In this document: positions 9,732 through 19,200 of the stretch, one piece after another | How the letters are laid out: each line of letters starts with the position of its first letter | Numbering within the stretch: the first letter of the stretch is position 1 | DNA from: Aquisphaera giovannonii | GTDB taxonomy: Bacteria > Planctomycetota > Planctomycetia > Isosphaerales > Isosphaeraceae | Direction of reading: 5' to 3' | Assembly (NCBI RefSeq): GCF_008087625.1 | Contig: NZ_CP042997.1 | Location: forward strand, 3,844,001-3,908,000 | Length of the DNA stretch: 64,000 bases | Program-made: the position numbers and the translations under genes | Notes under the pieces: model-generated | Databases searched by the model: none | What the model saw: only the letters and a program-made list of their open reading frames with translations | What the model was told of the DNA's origin: nothing

Positions 9732-10196
9732 TCAGGGCAGCCGGCCCAGCAGGTTGACCATCTCGATCGCCGCGAGCGCGGCGTCGGCCCCCTTGTTGCC
9801 GGCCTTGAGCCCCGCGCGATCGAGGGCCTGGTCCACGGTCTCGGTCGTGAGGATGCCGAAGATGACCGGGACGTCCGTCGCCAGCCCGGCCTGCAAGACG
9901 CCGGCGGAGGCCTGGCCCGCGACGTGGTCGTAGTGGCCGGTCTCGCCGCGGATCACGCAGCCGAGGCAGACGACCGCCGCGTAACGGCCGGAGGCGGCGA
10001 GCCGCCGCGCCACCAGCGGGATCTCAAACGAGCCGGGGACCCAGACGAGGTCCAGCCGGTCCTCGGCCACACCGTGGCGGACGAACGCGTCGCGGCAGCC
10101 GGCCCACAGCGCATCGGTCACCAGCTTGTTGAAGCGGGCCGCGACGACCGCGAACCGCCCCTCGGGGGGGGAGAAATCGCCTTCCAGGATCGCCAT
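9732..10196 (-). CDS. ribH: 6,7-dimethyl-8-ribityllumazine synthase
   Basis: 154 residues, normal length. It condenses 5-amino-6-ribitylaminouracil with 3,4-dihydroxybutanone 4-phosphate, the penultimate riboflavin step, in the cytosol. Visible motifs are ARFNKLVT (substrate-contacting Phe), VPGSFEIPL, and [11 protein letters not shown] with the catalytic His. The other rib genes are not in the window, so riboflavin genes are dispersed here. No FMN riboswitch is seen upstream; instead a 14-bp perfect palindrome separates it from rho. No clear ribosome-binding site precedes the ATG, which suggests leaderless or weak initiation, or coupling to a longer transcript. Confidence 0.97.
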   Translation of the reverse strand: MAILEGDFSPPEGRFAVVAARFNKLVTDALWAGCRDAFVRHGVAEDRLDLVWVPGSFEIPLVARRLAASGRYAAVVCLGCVIRGETGHYDHVAGQASAGVLQAGLATDVPVIFGILTTETVDQALDRAGLKAGNKGADAALAAIEMVNLLGRLP

Positions 10197-10216
10197 CGAT
10201 CTAAGGCCCGCGGTTG

Positions 10217-10249
10217 GCGGCCGCGCGGCCGCGATGGCCGCGCGGCCGC
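10217..10249. terminator. Perfect 14-bp inverted repeat between rho and ribH
   Basis: GCGGCCGCGCGGCC - gcgat - GGCCGCGCGGCCGC, an uninterrupted 14-bp all-G/C stem with a 5-base loop. It lies 41 bases past the rho stop codon and 21 bases before the ribH start, both on the minus strand. It is probably a transcription-blocking or mRNA-stabilising hairpin at the end of rho. There is no U-tract, so it is not a textbook intrinsic terminator. Confidence 0.55.
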
Positions 10250-10289
10250 TTCCCGGTGGCCGCTCCGCGTGCGTCGGGTCCCGACCGGA

Positions 10290-12224
10290 TCAGGTCAGGT
10301 TCATGGCCATGAGGAACTCGGCGTTCGTCTTCGACTTCTTCATGCGCCCGGTGAGCAGCTCCATGGCCTCGACCGGGTTCATGTCGTTGAGGACCCGGCG
10401 GAGGATCCAGACCCGCCGCAGCTCCTCGGCGTCCATGAGCAGCTCCTCGCGGCGCGTGCCCGACTTGTTGACGTCGATCGCCGGCCAGACCCGCTTGTCC
10501 ACGAGCCGCCGGTCGAGGTGCAGCTCCATGTTGCCGGTGCCCTTGAACTCCTCGAAGATCACGTCGTCCATCCGGCTGCCGGTGTCCACCAGGGCGGTGG
10601 CCAGGATGGTCAGCGAGCCGGCCTCCTCGATCTTCCGGGCCGCGCCGAAGAATCGCTTGGGCTTCTGCAGGGCCGAGGCGTCGATGCCGCCGGTGAGGAT
10701 CTTGCCGGAGTGCGGGGCCTCCGTGTTGTAGGCCCGCGCCAGCCGGGTGATGGAGTCGAGCAGGATCACCACGTCCTTGCCGAACTCGACCATCCGCTTG
10801 GCCTTCTCGATGACCATCTCGGCGACCTGGATGTGCCGCGAGGCGGGCTCGTCGAAGGTGGAGCTGATGACCTCGGCGGTCGGGCCCTTGACGGACCGCT
10901 CCATGTCGGTCACCTCCTCGGGCCGCTCGTCGATGAGCAGGACCATCACGTAGGCGTCCGGGTGGTTCGTCAGGACGCTGTTGGCGATCTTCTGGAGGAG
11001 GATCGTCTTGCCGGTCCGCGGCGGGGCGACGATCACCCCGCGCTGGCCGAAGCCGATCGGGGTGACGAGGTCCACCACCCGCATGTTGATCTCCTCGCTG
11101 GCCGTCTCCAGGCGGATCCGGCCCTGCGGGTGCAGCGGGGTGAGGTCGTCGAAGCCGACCTTCTCGCTGAGCTTGTCGGGGTCCTCGAAGTTGATCGCCT
11201 CGACGCGGAGCAGCGCGAAGTAGCGCTCGTTCTCCTTGGGCGGGCGGATCTGGCCGGAGACGATGGCCCCGGTCTTCAGGCCGAAGCGGCGGATCTGGCT
11301 GGGCGAGACGTAGATGTCGTCGGGGCAGGGGAGGTAGTTGTAGTCCGGGCTGCGGAGGAAGCCGAAGCCGTCGGGGAGGACCTCCAGGGTGCCCTCGCCG
11401 TACATCAGGCCGTTCTGCTTCACCCGCTCCTTGAGGATCTTGAAGATGAGGTCCTGCTTCTTCAGGCCCATGTACTCGGCGATGCCCTCGGTCTTCGCCG
11501 TGCGGATGAGCTGGGGCATCGTCATCTTCTGCAGCTCGGTGAGGTGGATCTCGCCGCGCTTGATGTCCTCGTAGCGGTCGTGGATCGCCGCGTCGCCGAA
11601 GATGTCCTCGTCATCGACGTCGGGGAACTCCTCGACCGGCAGGTCGCCCTGGAACGGCGGGGGCGGCGGCGTCCGCTCGGCGCGGGGTGCCGGGGCGTAG
11701 TCGCGGTCGCGGCTGTTGAACGAGGGCTCGCGGTCGTATCGGTCGCGGGGCTCCGGGGGCGCCGCGGGCTCGGCGTCGCGCACGCGGGCCACGGGGCGGG
11801 GTTCGCGGTCGCGGTCCCGATCCCGATCGCGGTTCAGGGGGATGCCGTCGTGGTGGGCCGGGCCGGAGTCGCGATCGCGATCCCGGTCGCGCTCGCGGGC
11901 CAGGCGCTCGCGGATTGAGAGCCCGACGCCGGGCTCGCGCTCCCGCTCGACGCGCTCGCGGATCGGCTCGCGCTCGCGGATGAAGCGGATCGGCTCGCGG
12001 TCGGCGGGGCCTTCCTCGCGATAGGGCTCCCGCGGCGTGCGGTCGCGATAGGAGGGGGCGGACTCGGTCGACGGGGCCGGGGTCTCGGCGGGGCCGGAGA
12101 AGGCCGGAGCGGCGGGCGCCGTGGCGGGAGCGTCCTCGGCGGCGGGGGGCGGGGGCGGGGTGCTGGACTTGCGGATGCGGGAGGTTCCGGTGCCCTCCCG
12201 GCGAGGACGGGTCTCGTTGGCCAT
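10290..12224 (-). CDS. rho: Transcription termination factor Rho with long disordered N-terminal extension
   Basis: 644 residues against ~420 for E. coli Rho. The C-terminal ~420 residues are a complete Rho: N-terminal helical domain ([14 protein letters not shown]), cold-shock RNA-binding domain ([26 protein letters not shown]), and RecA-type ATPase with Walker [10 protein letters not shown] (about residue 400), the [11 protein letters not shown] segment and the [17 protein letters not shown] Walker B region. The first ~220 residues are low-complexity: Pro/Ala-rich, then Arg/Asp/Glu repeats such as RERERD and DRDRDRD. Such insertions in other phyla add RNA binding or drive condensation; their role here is inference. 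AGGAG and GGAAG lie upstream of the ATG. Confidence 0.97.
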   Translation of the reverse strand: MANETRPRREGTGTSRIRKSSTPPPPPAAEDAPATAPAAPAFSGPAETPAPSTESAPSYRDRTPREPYREEGPADREPIRFIREREPIRERVEREREPGVGLSIRERLARERDRDRDRDSGPAHHDGIPLNRDRDRDRDREPRPVARVRDAEPAAPPEPRDRYDREPSFNSRDRDYAPAPRAERTPPPPPFQGDLPVEEFPDVDDEDIFGDAAIHDRYEDIKRGEIHLTELQKMTMPQLIRTAKTEGIAEYMGLKKQDLIFKILKERVKQNGLMYGEGTLEVLPDGFGFLRSPDYNYLPCPDDIYVSPSQIRRFGLKTGAIVSGQIRPPKENERYFALLRVEAINFEDPDKLSEKVGFDDLTPLHPQGRIRLETASEEINMRVVDLVTPIGFGQRGVIVAPPRTGKTILLQKIANSVLTNHPDAYVMVLLIDERPEEVTDMERSVKGPTAEVISSTFDEPASRHIQVAEMVIEKAKRMVEFGKDVVILLDSITRLARAYNTEAPHSGKILTGGIDASALQKPKRFFGAARKIEEAGSLTILATALVDTGSRMDDVIFEEFKGTGNMELHLDRRLVDKRVWPAIDVNKSGTRREELLMDAEELRRVWILRRVLNDMNPVEAMELLTGRMKKSKTNAEFLMAMNLT

Positions 12225-12509
12225 GTTCTTCCAAACTCCTGTTCAGGCGAAACCAGTGATCGGCTTGAGCCGTCGATCTCGGGGTGGGGCTCGATGGGAT
12301 GCGAAGCCGCCTCGGAGGCCGCCGGCGGCCGGCCCGATCAGGCCGGTCGCGGCCGGGCCCCCACGGCGACGCGGGGACCGGATCGGATAAAGGGGTTTGC
12401 TGCGGGGGAACAGCTCATTCATCAAGGATCGCTGCCGGGGGAACTCGGGGGGCAAGCCATGGTGTGGGCCGGGGAATGAGGTGCCGTCGGATCGAGGCCA
12501 CGGTGCCCG

Positions 12510-13217
12510 TCACCGCGTCGCGACGGCGGGGGAGGCCTCCTCGCGGGGGGCCGCGCCCGGGGCGGCCAGGAGGTCGCGAAGCAGGACGCCCACGGCGTGC
12601 TCCAGCTCGCCGAGGCCCTTATCGTTGACGACGACCCGGGCGGCCCTCGCGAGCTTCTCCTCGGCCGGCCATTGCGCCGCCTCGCGGGCCCTCAGCGTCT
12701 CGGCCGTCCAGCCGCGTCCTCGGGCCACGCGCCCGAGCCGCGCCTCCGGGGGGGCGTCGACGTAGATCACCTCGTCGCACAGGTCGTCCCAGCCCGCCTC
12801 GAGCAGGATCGCGGCGTCCAGGACGATGACCGGCGAGTCCCCCGCGGCCTGCTCCGCCGCGACCGCCCGCTCGAACCGCCGACGCATCTCGGGATGGACG
12901 ATCGCCTCGAGGTCGCGACGGGCCGCGGCATCGGCGAAGACGATCGCACCGAGGGCACGGCGGTCCACCCGGCCGTCCCCGCCGAACGCGACAGGGCCGA
13001 ACCGCGAGGCCAACGCCCCCCGGACCTCCGGCAGCTCCAGCACCCGATGCCCGACGGCGTCCGCGTCGATCACCGCCGCCCCGCGATCGCGGAGCAGCGA
13101 GGCGACCGCGCTCTTCCCCCCCCCGATCGCGCCGATCAGGCCGATCACGGGGATCCGCCCACGCCGGCGGCGAGGGGCGGTGGGGTCATCGGACGCGACG
13201 GGCGACGAGGGCGACAT
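12510..13217 (-). CDS. coaE: Dephospho-CoA kinase
   Basis: 235 residues. It phosphorylates the 3'-hydroxyl of dephospho-CoA, the last step of CoA synthesis, in the cytosol. The P-loop is GAIGGGKS, followed by the DADAVGHRVLE motif and the AAILLEAGWDDLCDEVIYVDAP lid region. The ATG at 13217 places the P-loop near residue 29; the reading frame extends upstream but the extra ~70 residues do not look like protein. It lies upstream of rho on the same strand (about 285 bp gap). Confidence 0.94.
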   Translation of the reverse strand: MSPSSPVASDDPTAPRRRRGRIPVIGLIGAIGGGKSAVASLLRDRGAAVIDADAVGHRVLELPEVRGALASRFGPVAFGGDGRVDRRALGAIVFADAAARRDLEAIVHPEMRRRFERAVAAEQAAGDSPVIVLDAAILLEAGWDDLCDEVIYVDAPPEARLGRVARGRGWTAETLRAREAAQWPAEEKLARAARVVVNDKGLGELEHAVGVLLRDLLAAPGAAPREEASPAVATR

Positions 13218-13727
13218 GATGATTCCGGGGACTAGCACGAGGGCCTTCGGGATCGCGGGATCGGAAATCGCCCGGCGCCGGGCGGCATCCGCACGACGGA
13301 CTCGCCGGATGAGCGATGAAAGTGTGCTCAAACGTGTCATCGCCGTGGTGATGAACTCATTCGGGCGGTTCGCACGAGGAGCCGTGATCCGGGATTCGTG
13401 CTGCAGGCCCGGCGATCGGGCGTTGCGCACACCTGCTCAGGAAGGTGGGTTCCCGAAGGTTCTTCGTGCCGTATCCACCAGTTACTCGCAGGGCTTTGCG
13501 GGGAAGTCTGCGAAAGAGGGGATGCGACGTGTGACGGGGAATCGCCGAATCAGGAACGGCTCAATTCTTTCGTACTCCCTCTTTATACGCCAAGGCCCTC
13601 CACCCTGCAATGGGGATTCATGGGGTGCCCTCAAAAACGACGGGCGGGAACCGCGTCGTCTCGGGATGGCCCGCGGGGGTAAGCTTGAGAGGAATGGAAT
13701 CGGACCCGTCTCGCGGAGATCATCGCC
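13218..13727. other. Intergenic region, divergent
   Basis: 510 bp between the coaE start (minus) and the second DUF4058 gene (plus). It is lower in GC than its surroundings (for example around 13560-13620) and should contain both promoters. I see no convincing gene, hairpin or repeat in it. Confidence 0.5.
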
Positions 13728-14456
13728 ATGCCCATTCACGACTGGACTCGCGTTGATGCCGGTCTTTTCCACGCGTTCCATCAGTCCTGGATATCCGTGC
13801 TTTGCAGGGCGCTCAACCACGGGATCTTGCCGCCGGGATACTTCGCCATCCCCGAGCAGCGGATCGCGGGCCCCATCCCCGACGTACTCACGCTCGAGAC
13901 CGCGGCTCCCCCGGGAAGAGGCGGCACCGGCCTCGCCGTCGCAACGGCCCCCCCCCGCATCCGGCACGTCGAACAGGCAGAAGAGATCATCTATGCCAGG
14001 AAGGCGAATCGGATCGCCGTCCGTCACCCCGGGGGGGAGGTCGTCGCGGTTATCGAGATCGTTTCCCCCGGGAACAAGGCCGCGGCGAACCCGATGCGGA
14101 GCTTCCTCGAGAAGGCCGCGGACCTGATCGACCAGGGGATTCACATGCTCGTGATCGATCTCTTCCCGCCCGGCCGTCGGGATCCGCAAGGGATTCACGG
14201 GGCCATCTGGGACGCGATCGCCGGGACGGATTTCACGCAGCCGCCGGACCGTCCCCTGACGCTCGCCTCTTACGACGCAGGGCCTCCGGTGGTGGCCTAC
14301 GTCGAACCGATGGCCGTCGGCCAACCCCTGCCCGACATGCCGGTCTTCCTCCGGCCCGGGTTCTACGTCTCCGTGACGCTCGAGGCGACCTACACCATGA
14401 CGTGGGACGAGTTCTTCCCCTCGCCGATGAAGCGGCTCTTGGAAGATCCTGCGTGA
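13728..14456 (+). CDS. DUF4058 family protein (copy 2)
   Basis: 242 residues starting MPIHDWTRVDAGLFHAFHQSW, a variant N-terminus common in planctomycete DUF4058 proteins. Shares the core V-x-E-I-V-S-P-G-N-K and DLF-P-x-R segments with the gene at 5967-6749, but the two are strongly diverged. It stands alone between coaE and polA and converges with polA (27 bp gap). Function unknown. The repeated occurrence as isolated genes suggests lateral spread or paralogous expansion, which cannot be decided from one window. Confidence 0.8.
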   Translation: MPIHDWTRVDAGLFHAFHQSWISVLCRALNHGILPPGYFAIPEQRIAGPIPDVLTLETAAPPGRGGTGLAVATAPPRIRHVEQAEEIIYARKANRIAVRHPGGEVVAVIEIVSPGNKAAANPMRSFLEKAADLIDQGIHMLVIDLFPPGRRDPQGIHGAIWDAIAGTDFTQPPDRPLTLASYDAGPPVVAYVEPMAVGQPLPDMPVFLRPGFYVSVTLEATYTMTWDEFFPSPMKRLLEDPA

Positions 14457-14483
14457 GGCCGCACGGCCCCAGCCGGGGCGTCC

Positions 14484-17192
14484 TCATCCGGCCTCGATCT
14501 CTTCGACGTCCAACCAGTTCATACCGGCCGCCAGGTCCACCTTGAGGGGGACCTTCAGCTCGAGCGCCGTGGTCATCTCGCGGCGGACCAGGTCGGCCAG
14601 CGCGGGGACCTCGGCCTCGGGGGCCTCGAAGACGAGTTCGTCGTGGATCTGGAGGATCATCCGCGAGCCCAGCCCTTCCCTGCGGAGGCGGTCGTCGATC
14701 CGGATCATGGCGACCTTGATCAGGTCGGCCGCGGAGCCCTGGATCACGGTGTTCACCGCCAACCGCTCGGCCAGGTTGCGGGCCCGGCCGGTCGTGTTCT
14801 TGATCCCGTTGATCGGCCGGCGCCGGCCCAGGATCGTCTCCACCCGGCCGTCGTCGCGGGCCTTCTCCAGCGTCTCCGTGATGAACCGGTCCACGCCGGC
14901 GAAGTCGCGGAAGTAGGCCTCGATGAACTGGGCGGCCTGGGTCTGGGGGATGCCCAGGCGGCCCGCCAGGCCGAAGGCGCTCAGGCCGTAGATGACGCCG
15001 AAGTTCACCGTCTTGGCGACCCGACGCATCGACGAATCGACGGCCGACTCCGGGACCTCGTAGATCTTCGCGGCGACGGCCGTGTGGATGTCGTGGTCCA
15101 GCTCGAAGGCCTTCGCCAGCGCGGGGTCCCCGCAGTAATGGGCGAGGATCCGCAGCTCGATCTGGGAGTAGTCGGCCGTGAGCAGCCTGCAGCCCTCGCG
15201 GGCGACGAACGCCTGGCGGATCTGCTTCCCCTCCTCGGTCCGGACGGGGATGTTCTGGAGGTTCGGGTCGCTGGAGCTGAGCCGGCCCGTCGCCGCGACG
15301 CTCTGGTTGAACGAGGCGTGGATGCGGCCGTCCTCCGGGTGGATCAGCTCGGGGAGGGCGTCCAGGTAGGTGCTCTTGAGCTTCGAGAGCTGCCGGTGCT
15401 GGAGGAGGAGGGCGGGCAGGGGATGCTTGGGCGCGAGCTCCTCGAGCACGTCCTGGGCGGTGCTCTGCTCGCCGCCGGGAGTCTTGGAGACGGTCGGAAG
15501 CTTGAGCTTCTCGAACAAAACCTCGCGGAGCTGGGGCCCGGAATTGATGTTGAACGGGCCGCCGGCGTGCTTGTAGATGTCCTCCTCGAGCGACGCCAGC
15601 CGGGCGCCGAACTCGCCGGAGAGCTGCTTCAGGCGGGCCGCGTCCACCTTCACGCCGACGTCCTCCATCCGCGTGAGGATCGAGACGAGGGGGCGCTCGA
15701 CCTCCTCGTAGAGCTTCCAGAGGCCCTCCTCGCGGACCTTTGCGGCGAGGATCTCCTCGATCCGCCAGGTGGCGTCGGCGTCCTCGCCGGCATACTCGAC
15801 GACCCTGGCCACGTCCACCTGGTCCATCCGGAGCTGCTTCTTCCCCTTCCCGATGAGGTCGGAGATCGGGATCATCTTGTGCCCGAGGAGCCGGTCGGCG
15901 AGCTGGTCGAGCCCGTGGTTGCGCTCGCCGCTCTCCAGAAGGTAGCTGAGGACCATGGTGTCCGTGAGCGGCCCCTCGACCGGGGCGCCGGCGCGGCCCA
16001 GGACGAGCATGTCGTACTTGAGGTTCTGGCCGACCTTCTCCGACTTCGGGTCGGCCAGGAACGGCCGCAGGCGGTCGAGGACCAGCGCGGGGTCTAGGAC
16101 CCGGTCCTGGATCGGGCCGCGGACGGGGATGTAGTACGCCTCGGCGGCCTTCCAGGCGAAGGACAGGCCGACGAGCGAGGCCCGCAGAGGGTCGGTGTCG
16201 GTCGTCTCGGTGTCCAGCGCGTATTTCGGCTGCCTGCCCAGCTCGGCGAGGAAGGCTTCGAGTTTCTCCGGCGTGTCCACGGCGTGGTAGGTCGCCTCCC
16301 AGGGTGGGGCGGCCTCCTTCGCGGCCTCCGGGGCGGCGGCGCGGAGCTCGTTGAGGAAGCCGTGGAAGCCGCACTCGATGCAGAGGGCCTTGAGGGCCGC
16401 GAGGTCGGGCGTCTTCGTCTTCAACGCGTCCCAGTCCAGGGGCAGCGGGAGGTCCTCGCGGAGCGCGACGAGCTGGCGGGCCCGGCGGGCGGTGTCGCCG
16501 TGCTCGCGGAGGCTCTGCTGCTTCTTGGCCCCCTTCACCTGGTCGATGTTGGCCAGCAGGTCGTCGAGCGTGCCGAACTGCTTCAGCAGCGCAGTCGCGG
16601 TGACCGGCCCGATGCCCGGCACGCCGGGCACGTTGTCCACGGAGTCGCCCGTCAGCGAGAGGAAGTCGATCACCTGGTCGGGCCGGATCCCCCACTCCTT
16701 CTCGAGGGCCGGGATGTCCATGATCGAATTCTTCCGCAGGTTCAGGATGCGGATGTGCTCGGTGAGGAGCTGGCGGGCGTCCTTGTCGGCGGTGCAGATG
16801 AGGACGTCCAGGCCCTTCTCCTCGCCCCGGCGGGCCAGCGTGGCGATGACGTCGTCGGCCTCCATCCCCGGCTCGATCAGGACGGGCACTCCGAAGCCCT
16901 CGACGACCCGCCGTATCACGGGGATCTGGGCGGAGAGGTCCTCGGGCATCGCGGAGCGGTTCGCCTTGTAGTCCTCGAAGATGTCCGAGCGGAAGACGCG
17001 GCCGCCCCCGTCGAAGGCCGCCGCGAGGTAATCAGGCTTGCGGTCCCGGAGGATGTTGAGCATGTCCCTGAAGATGCCGAAGACCGCCTTGGTGGGCTGT
17101 CCGGACGGGCCGGTCATGTCGGGGATGGCGTGGAAGACCTGGAAGATGAGGGAGTAGGCGTCCAGGATGTAGAGCGTCGGTCGATTCGCCAT
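14484..17192 (-). CDS. polA: DNA polymerase I, with proofreading domain
   Basis: 902 residues. Domains in order: 5'-3' exonuclease (about 1-290), 3'-5' exonuclease (about 310-510), polymerase (about 520-902). Exonuclease motifs appear intact: Exo I ALDTETTD (about residue 326), Exo II NLKYDML, and Exo III YAGEDADATW. This polymerase therefore probably proofreads, unlike several bacterial Pol I enzymes that have lost these residues. Polymerase motifs A (DYSQIELRI, about 672), B (RRVAKTVNFGVIYG) and C (IHDELVFE, about 847) are present. It acts in Okazaki fragment processing and repair. The ATG at 17192 is preferred to an upstream ATG because MANRPTLYILDAYSL is the normal N-terminus. Confidence 0.97.
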   Translation of the reverse strand: MANRPTLYILDAYSLIFQVFHAIPDMTGPSGQPTKAVFGIFRDMLNILRDRKPDYLAAAFDGGGRVFRSDIFEDYKANRSAMPEDLSAQIPVIRRVVEGFGVPVLIEPGMEADDVIATLARRGEEKGLDVLICTADKDARQLLTEHIRILNLRKNSIMDIPALEKEWGIRPDQVIDFLSLTGDSVDNVPGVPGIGPVTATALLKQFGTLDDLLANIDQVKGAKKQQSLREHGDTARRARQLVALREDLPLPLDWDALKTKTPDLAALKALCIECGFHGFLNELRAAAPEAAKEAAPPWEATYHAVDTPEKLEAFLAELGRQPKYALDTETTDTDPLRASLVGLSFAWKAAEAYYIPVRGPIQDRVLDPALVLDRLRPFLADPKSEKVGQNLKYDMLVLGRAGAPVEGPLTDTMVLSYLLESGERNHGLDQLADRLLGHKMIPISDLIGKGKKQLRMDQVDVARVVEYAGEDADATWRIEEILAAKVREEGLWKLYEEVERPLVSILTRMEDVGVKVDAARLKQLSGEFGARLASLEEDIYKHAGGPFNINSGPQLREVLFEKLKLPTVSKTPGGEQSTAQDVLEELAPKHPLPALLLQHRQLSKLKSTYLDALPELIHPEDGRIHASFNQSVAATGRLSSSDPNLQNIPVRTEEGKQIRQAFVAREGCRLLTADYSQIELRILAHYCGDPALAKAFELDHDIHTAVAAKIYEVPESAVDSSMRRVAKTVNFGVIYGLSAFGLAGRLGIPQTQAAQFIEAYFRDFAGVDRFITETLEKARDDGRVETILGRRRPINGIKNTTGRARNLAERLAVNTVIQGSAADLIKVAMIRIDDRLRREGLGSRMILQIHDELVFEAPEAEVPALADLVRREMTTALELKVPLKVDLAAGMNWLDVEEIEAG

Positions 17193-17337
17193 CGTGAGGC
17201 CTACCGCCGGGGAGGGGGAGGGTGGAATCCGCACTGGATCTTACACCGCCGCGAGGGCCCGGGCCACGAGGGGAGGCGGGCTCACGGCCGCCCCGGCGTG
17301 GGCGCCGCCCCGACTTTCGCGGGAACCGGGAACCGAT

Positions 17338-17366
17338 TTGTCTTCCGCGGCGTCGAATTTTACAAT
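17338..17366 (+). promoter_or_regulatory. Predicted housekeeping-sigma promoter for the coiled-coil gene
   Basis: TTGTCT - 17 bp - TACAAT, followed about 170 bp downstream by the ATG of the membrane-anchored coiled-coil protein. The -10 element and spacing match the sigma-70 consensus well. The segment also lies in the region divergent from polA. Confidence 0.5.
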
Positions 17367-17534
17367 CCTAGGGATGGCGCAGCCGGCGCGGGATGAGCGG
17401 CCCCGAGCGGGTAGGTCGGGGAGGTTTTCCTGGCGGCAACGCGGCGTCCCCCTTCTCGTGTGACATATTATCTGCAAACCGGCGGTCCGCTCGATCACGC
17501 CGCTACCGCTCCGCTCGCAGGGGAGTTCCGATCC

Positions 17535-19124
17535 ATGGCCGCAGCGAACGAATCACAAGGGCTGAAGATCGCCGTCGCGGCGTCTATCACGCTCATGGTC
17601 ATCATGGCCGTCACCTCCTACTTCCTCTACTCGGCCTACGCCCGATCCGAGGCCCTGCTCGAAGGGGAGCGGGAGAAGGTCGCGGCGGCGAAGAAGGCGG
17701 AGAGCCTCGCCGCCAGCCAGTCCAACGAGCTGATGCAGCTCGCCGGCGCCAAGGCGAATGAATTCGACCCGGCGAAGGCCGAGATCGGCGCGGCCTTCAA
17801 GAAGGCGACCGAGCGGGTGGCCAACCTCGTGAACTCCACGAACGCCGCCATCCAGCGGGCCCAGCAGGCCGGGGCCGAGGGCAAGGACCTGGCGGACCTC
17901 CAGGGGCGGGTCCAGCTCGTCGTCAACTCGTTCCAGAGCGAGCCCAACAAGAACTTCGTCTCGACGATGGACCGGCTGCTCGAGCTGCTCGAGAACGTCA
18001 CGCTCCTGAATACCGAGATGTCCACCAACTACGTTAGCCTCCGGAAGGGGTTGGAGTCGTCCACGAGCGTCGCCAAGACCTCGATCGACGCCCATTCCAA
18101 GGCGGCCGCCGACAGCAAGAAGGACCTCGAGGACGAGCACAACAAGCACGACCAGTCCCGCTCCGAGCTGCTGACGAAGGTGGACCAGCTCCAGACCGAC
18201 AACAACAATAAGGCGACCCAGATCGCCAACCAGGAGACGCAGCTCCGCCAACTGAAGGAAGAGAACGACCGCAGGCATGAGCTGGACATGGCCCTCATCA
18301 AGGAGCAGCGGGACCTGCTGGGCCTGAAGGAGAACGTGCTGGACAAGCCCGACGGATACATCACCTACGTGGACCTGGAGCGAGGCGAGGTCCACGTCAA
18401 CCTCACCCGTCGCCAGGGCGCGAAGCCGCAGATGAAGATGACCATCTTCGCGGCCGGCTCCCCCGGCGTGCCCACGGAGCAGCCCAAGGGCAACATCATG
18501 CTGACCCAGGTCGGGGACCAGTACAGCGTCGCCCAGATCACCCGGGTCAACAGCAGCATCGAGCCGTTCCGGGTGGGCGACATCGTCTACTCGGCGGCGT
18601 GGTCGCCCGAGGAGCCCACGCGGTTCGCGCTGATTGGAAAGATCGACGTCAATCGGGACGGCGTCGACGACCGCCAGGACCTCAAGCGGATGATCGAGGA
18701 GTCCGGCGGCTTCGTCGAGTACGACCTGCCCCCGCCGGAGACATCCCAGAAGGAATCCGGCAAGCTGTCTTCCCGGATCGACTGGTACGTCATCGACGAC
18801 CGCAAGCCGCTGCGAGAGGTGTTCGCCTCCAGGAGCCCCGCCGCCGTGGCCGCCGGGTCGGAATTCGAGAAGAAGTACGGCAAGGTCATCAAGGAGTGCC
18901 GCGACGACGGGATCCGGCCCATGCCCATCGGCCGCCTGCTGGCCTATCTCGGATACGACATGGGGACGCCGGTCATCGGCCGCGTGGAGGCCATCAACTC
19001 CAACGCCCTCCAGCGGCTGACCGAGCCGAGGCGGCAGGCCGAGCAGCCCAAGGGCGCCCCGGCGGCCGAACGGAAGGCCGAAGAGCCCAGGGCCGACGAG
19101 CCCAAGGCCGACGAGCCCAAGTGA
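17535..19124 (+). CDS. Membrane-anchored coiled-coil protein of unknown function
   Basis: 529 residues: one N-terminal transmembrane helix (about 12-33, VAASITLMVIMAVTSYFLY), then an Ala/Lys/Glu-rich coiled coil to about residue 255 (SKKDLEDEHNKHDQSR and similar), then a mixed domain with beta-strand character (YITYVDLERGEVHVNLTR, FRVGDIVYSA), and a repetitive KAEEP/ADEP tail. GGGGAG lies before the ATG at 17535. The topology predicts an extracytoplasmic coiled coil held to the membrane. The central region (VDLERGEVHVNL, VGDIV) resembles planctomycete cell-envelope proteins, but no named family is assigned. Confidence 0.75.
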   Translation: MAAANESQGLKIAVAASITLMVIMAVTSYFLYSAYARSEALLEGEREKVAAAKKAESLAASQSNELMQLAGAKANEFDPAKAEIGAAFKKATERVANLVNSTNAAIQRAQQAGAEGKDLADLQGRVQLVVNSFQSEPNKNFVSTMDRLLELLENVTLLNTEMSTNYVSLRKGLESSTSVAKTSIDAHSKAAADSKKDLEDEHNKHDQSRSELLTKVDQLQTDNNNKATQIANQETQLRQLKEENDRRHELDMALIKEQRDLLGLKENVLDKPDGYITYVDLERGEVHVNLTRRQGAKPQMKMTIFAAGSPGVPTEQPKGNIMLTQVGDQYSVAQITRVNSSIEPFRVGDIVYSAAWSPEEPTRFALIGKIDVNRDGVDDRQDLKRMIEESGGFVEYDLPPPETSQKESGKLSSRIDWYVIDDRKPLREVFASRSPAAVAAGSEFEKKYGKVIKECRDDGIRPMPIGRLLAYLGYDMGTPVIGRVEAINSNALQRLTEPRRQAEQPKGAPAAERKAEEPRADEPKADEPK

Positions 19125-19200
19125 TCCCGCCCGCTTCTCCGAGCTCCAGGAGCCCCGAGCGGCCCATCGGCCGCGCGGGGCTCGCGGCGTTCCGAGGCGT

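Noticed and set aside
9732-10289. FMN riboswitch upstream of ribH
   Set aside because: The 93 bp before ribH hold only a simple palindrome and none of the conserved RFN helices.
9609-11918. Plus-strand frame of 769 codons opposite ribH and rho
   Set aside because: Shadow: the minus strand carries clear RibH and Rho motifs.
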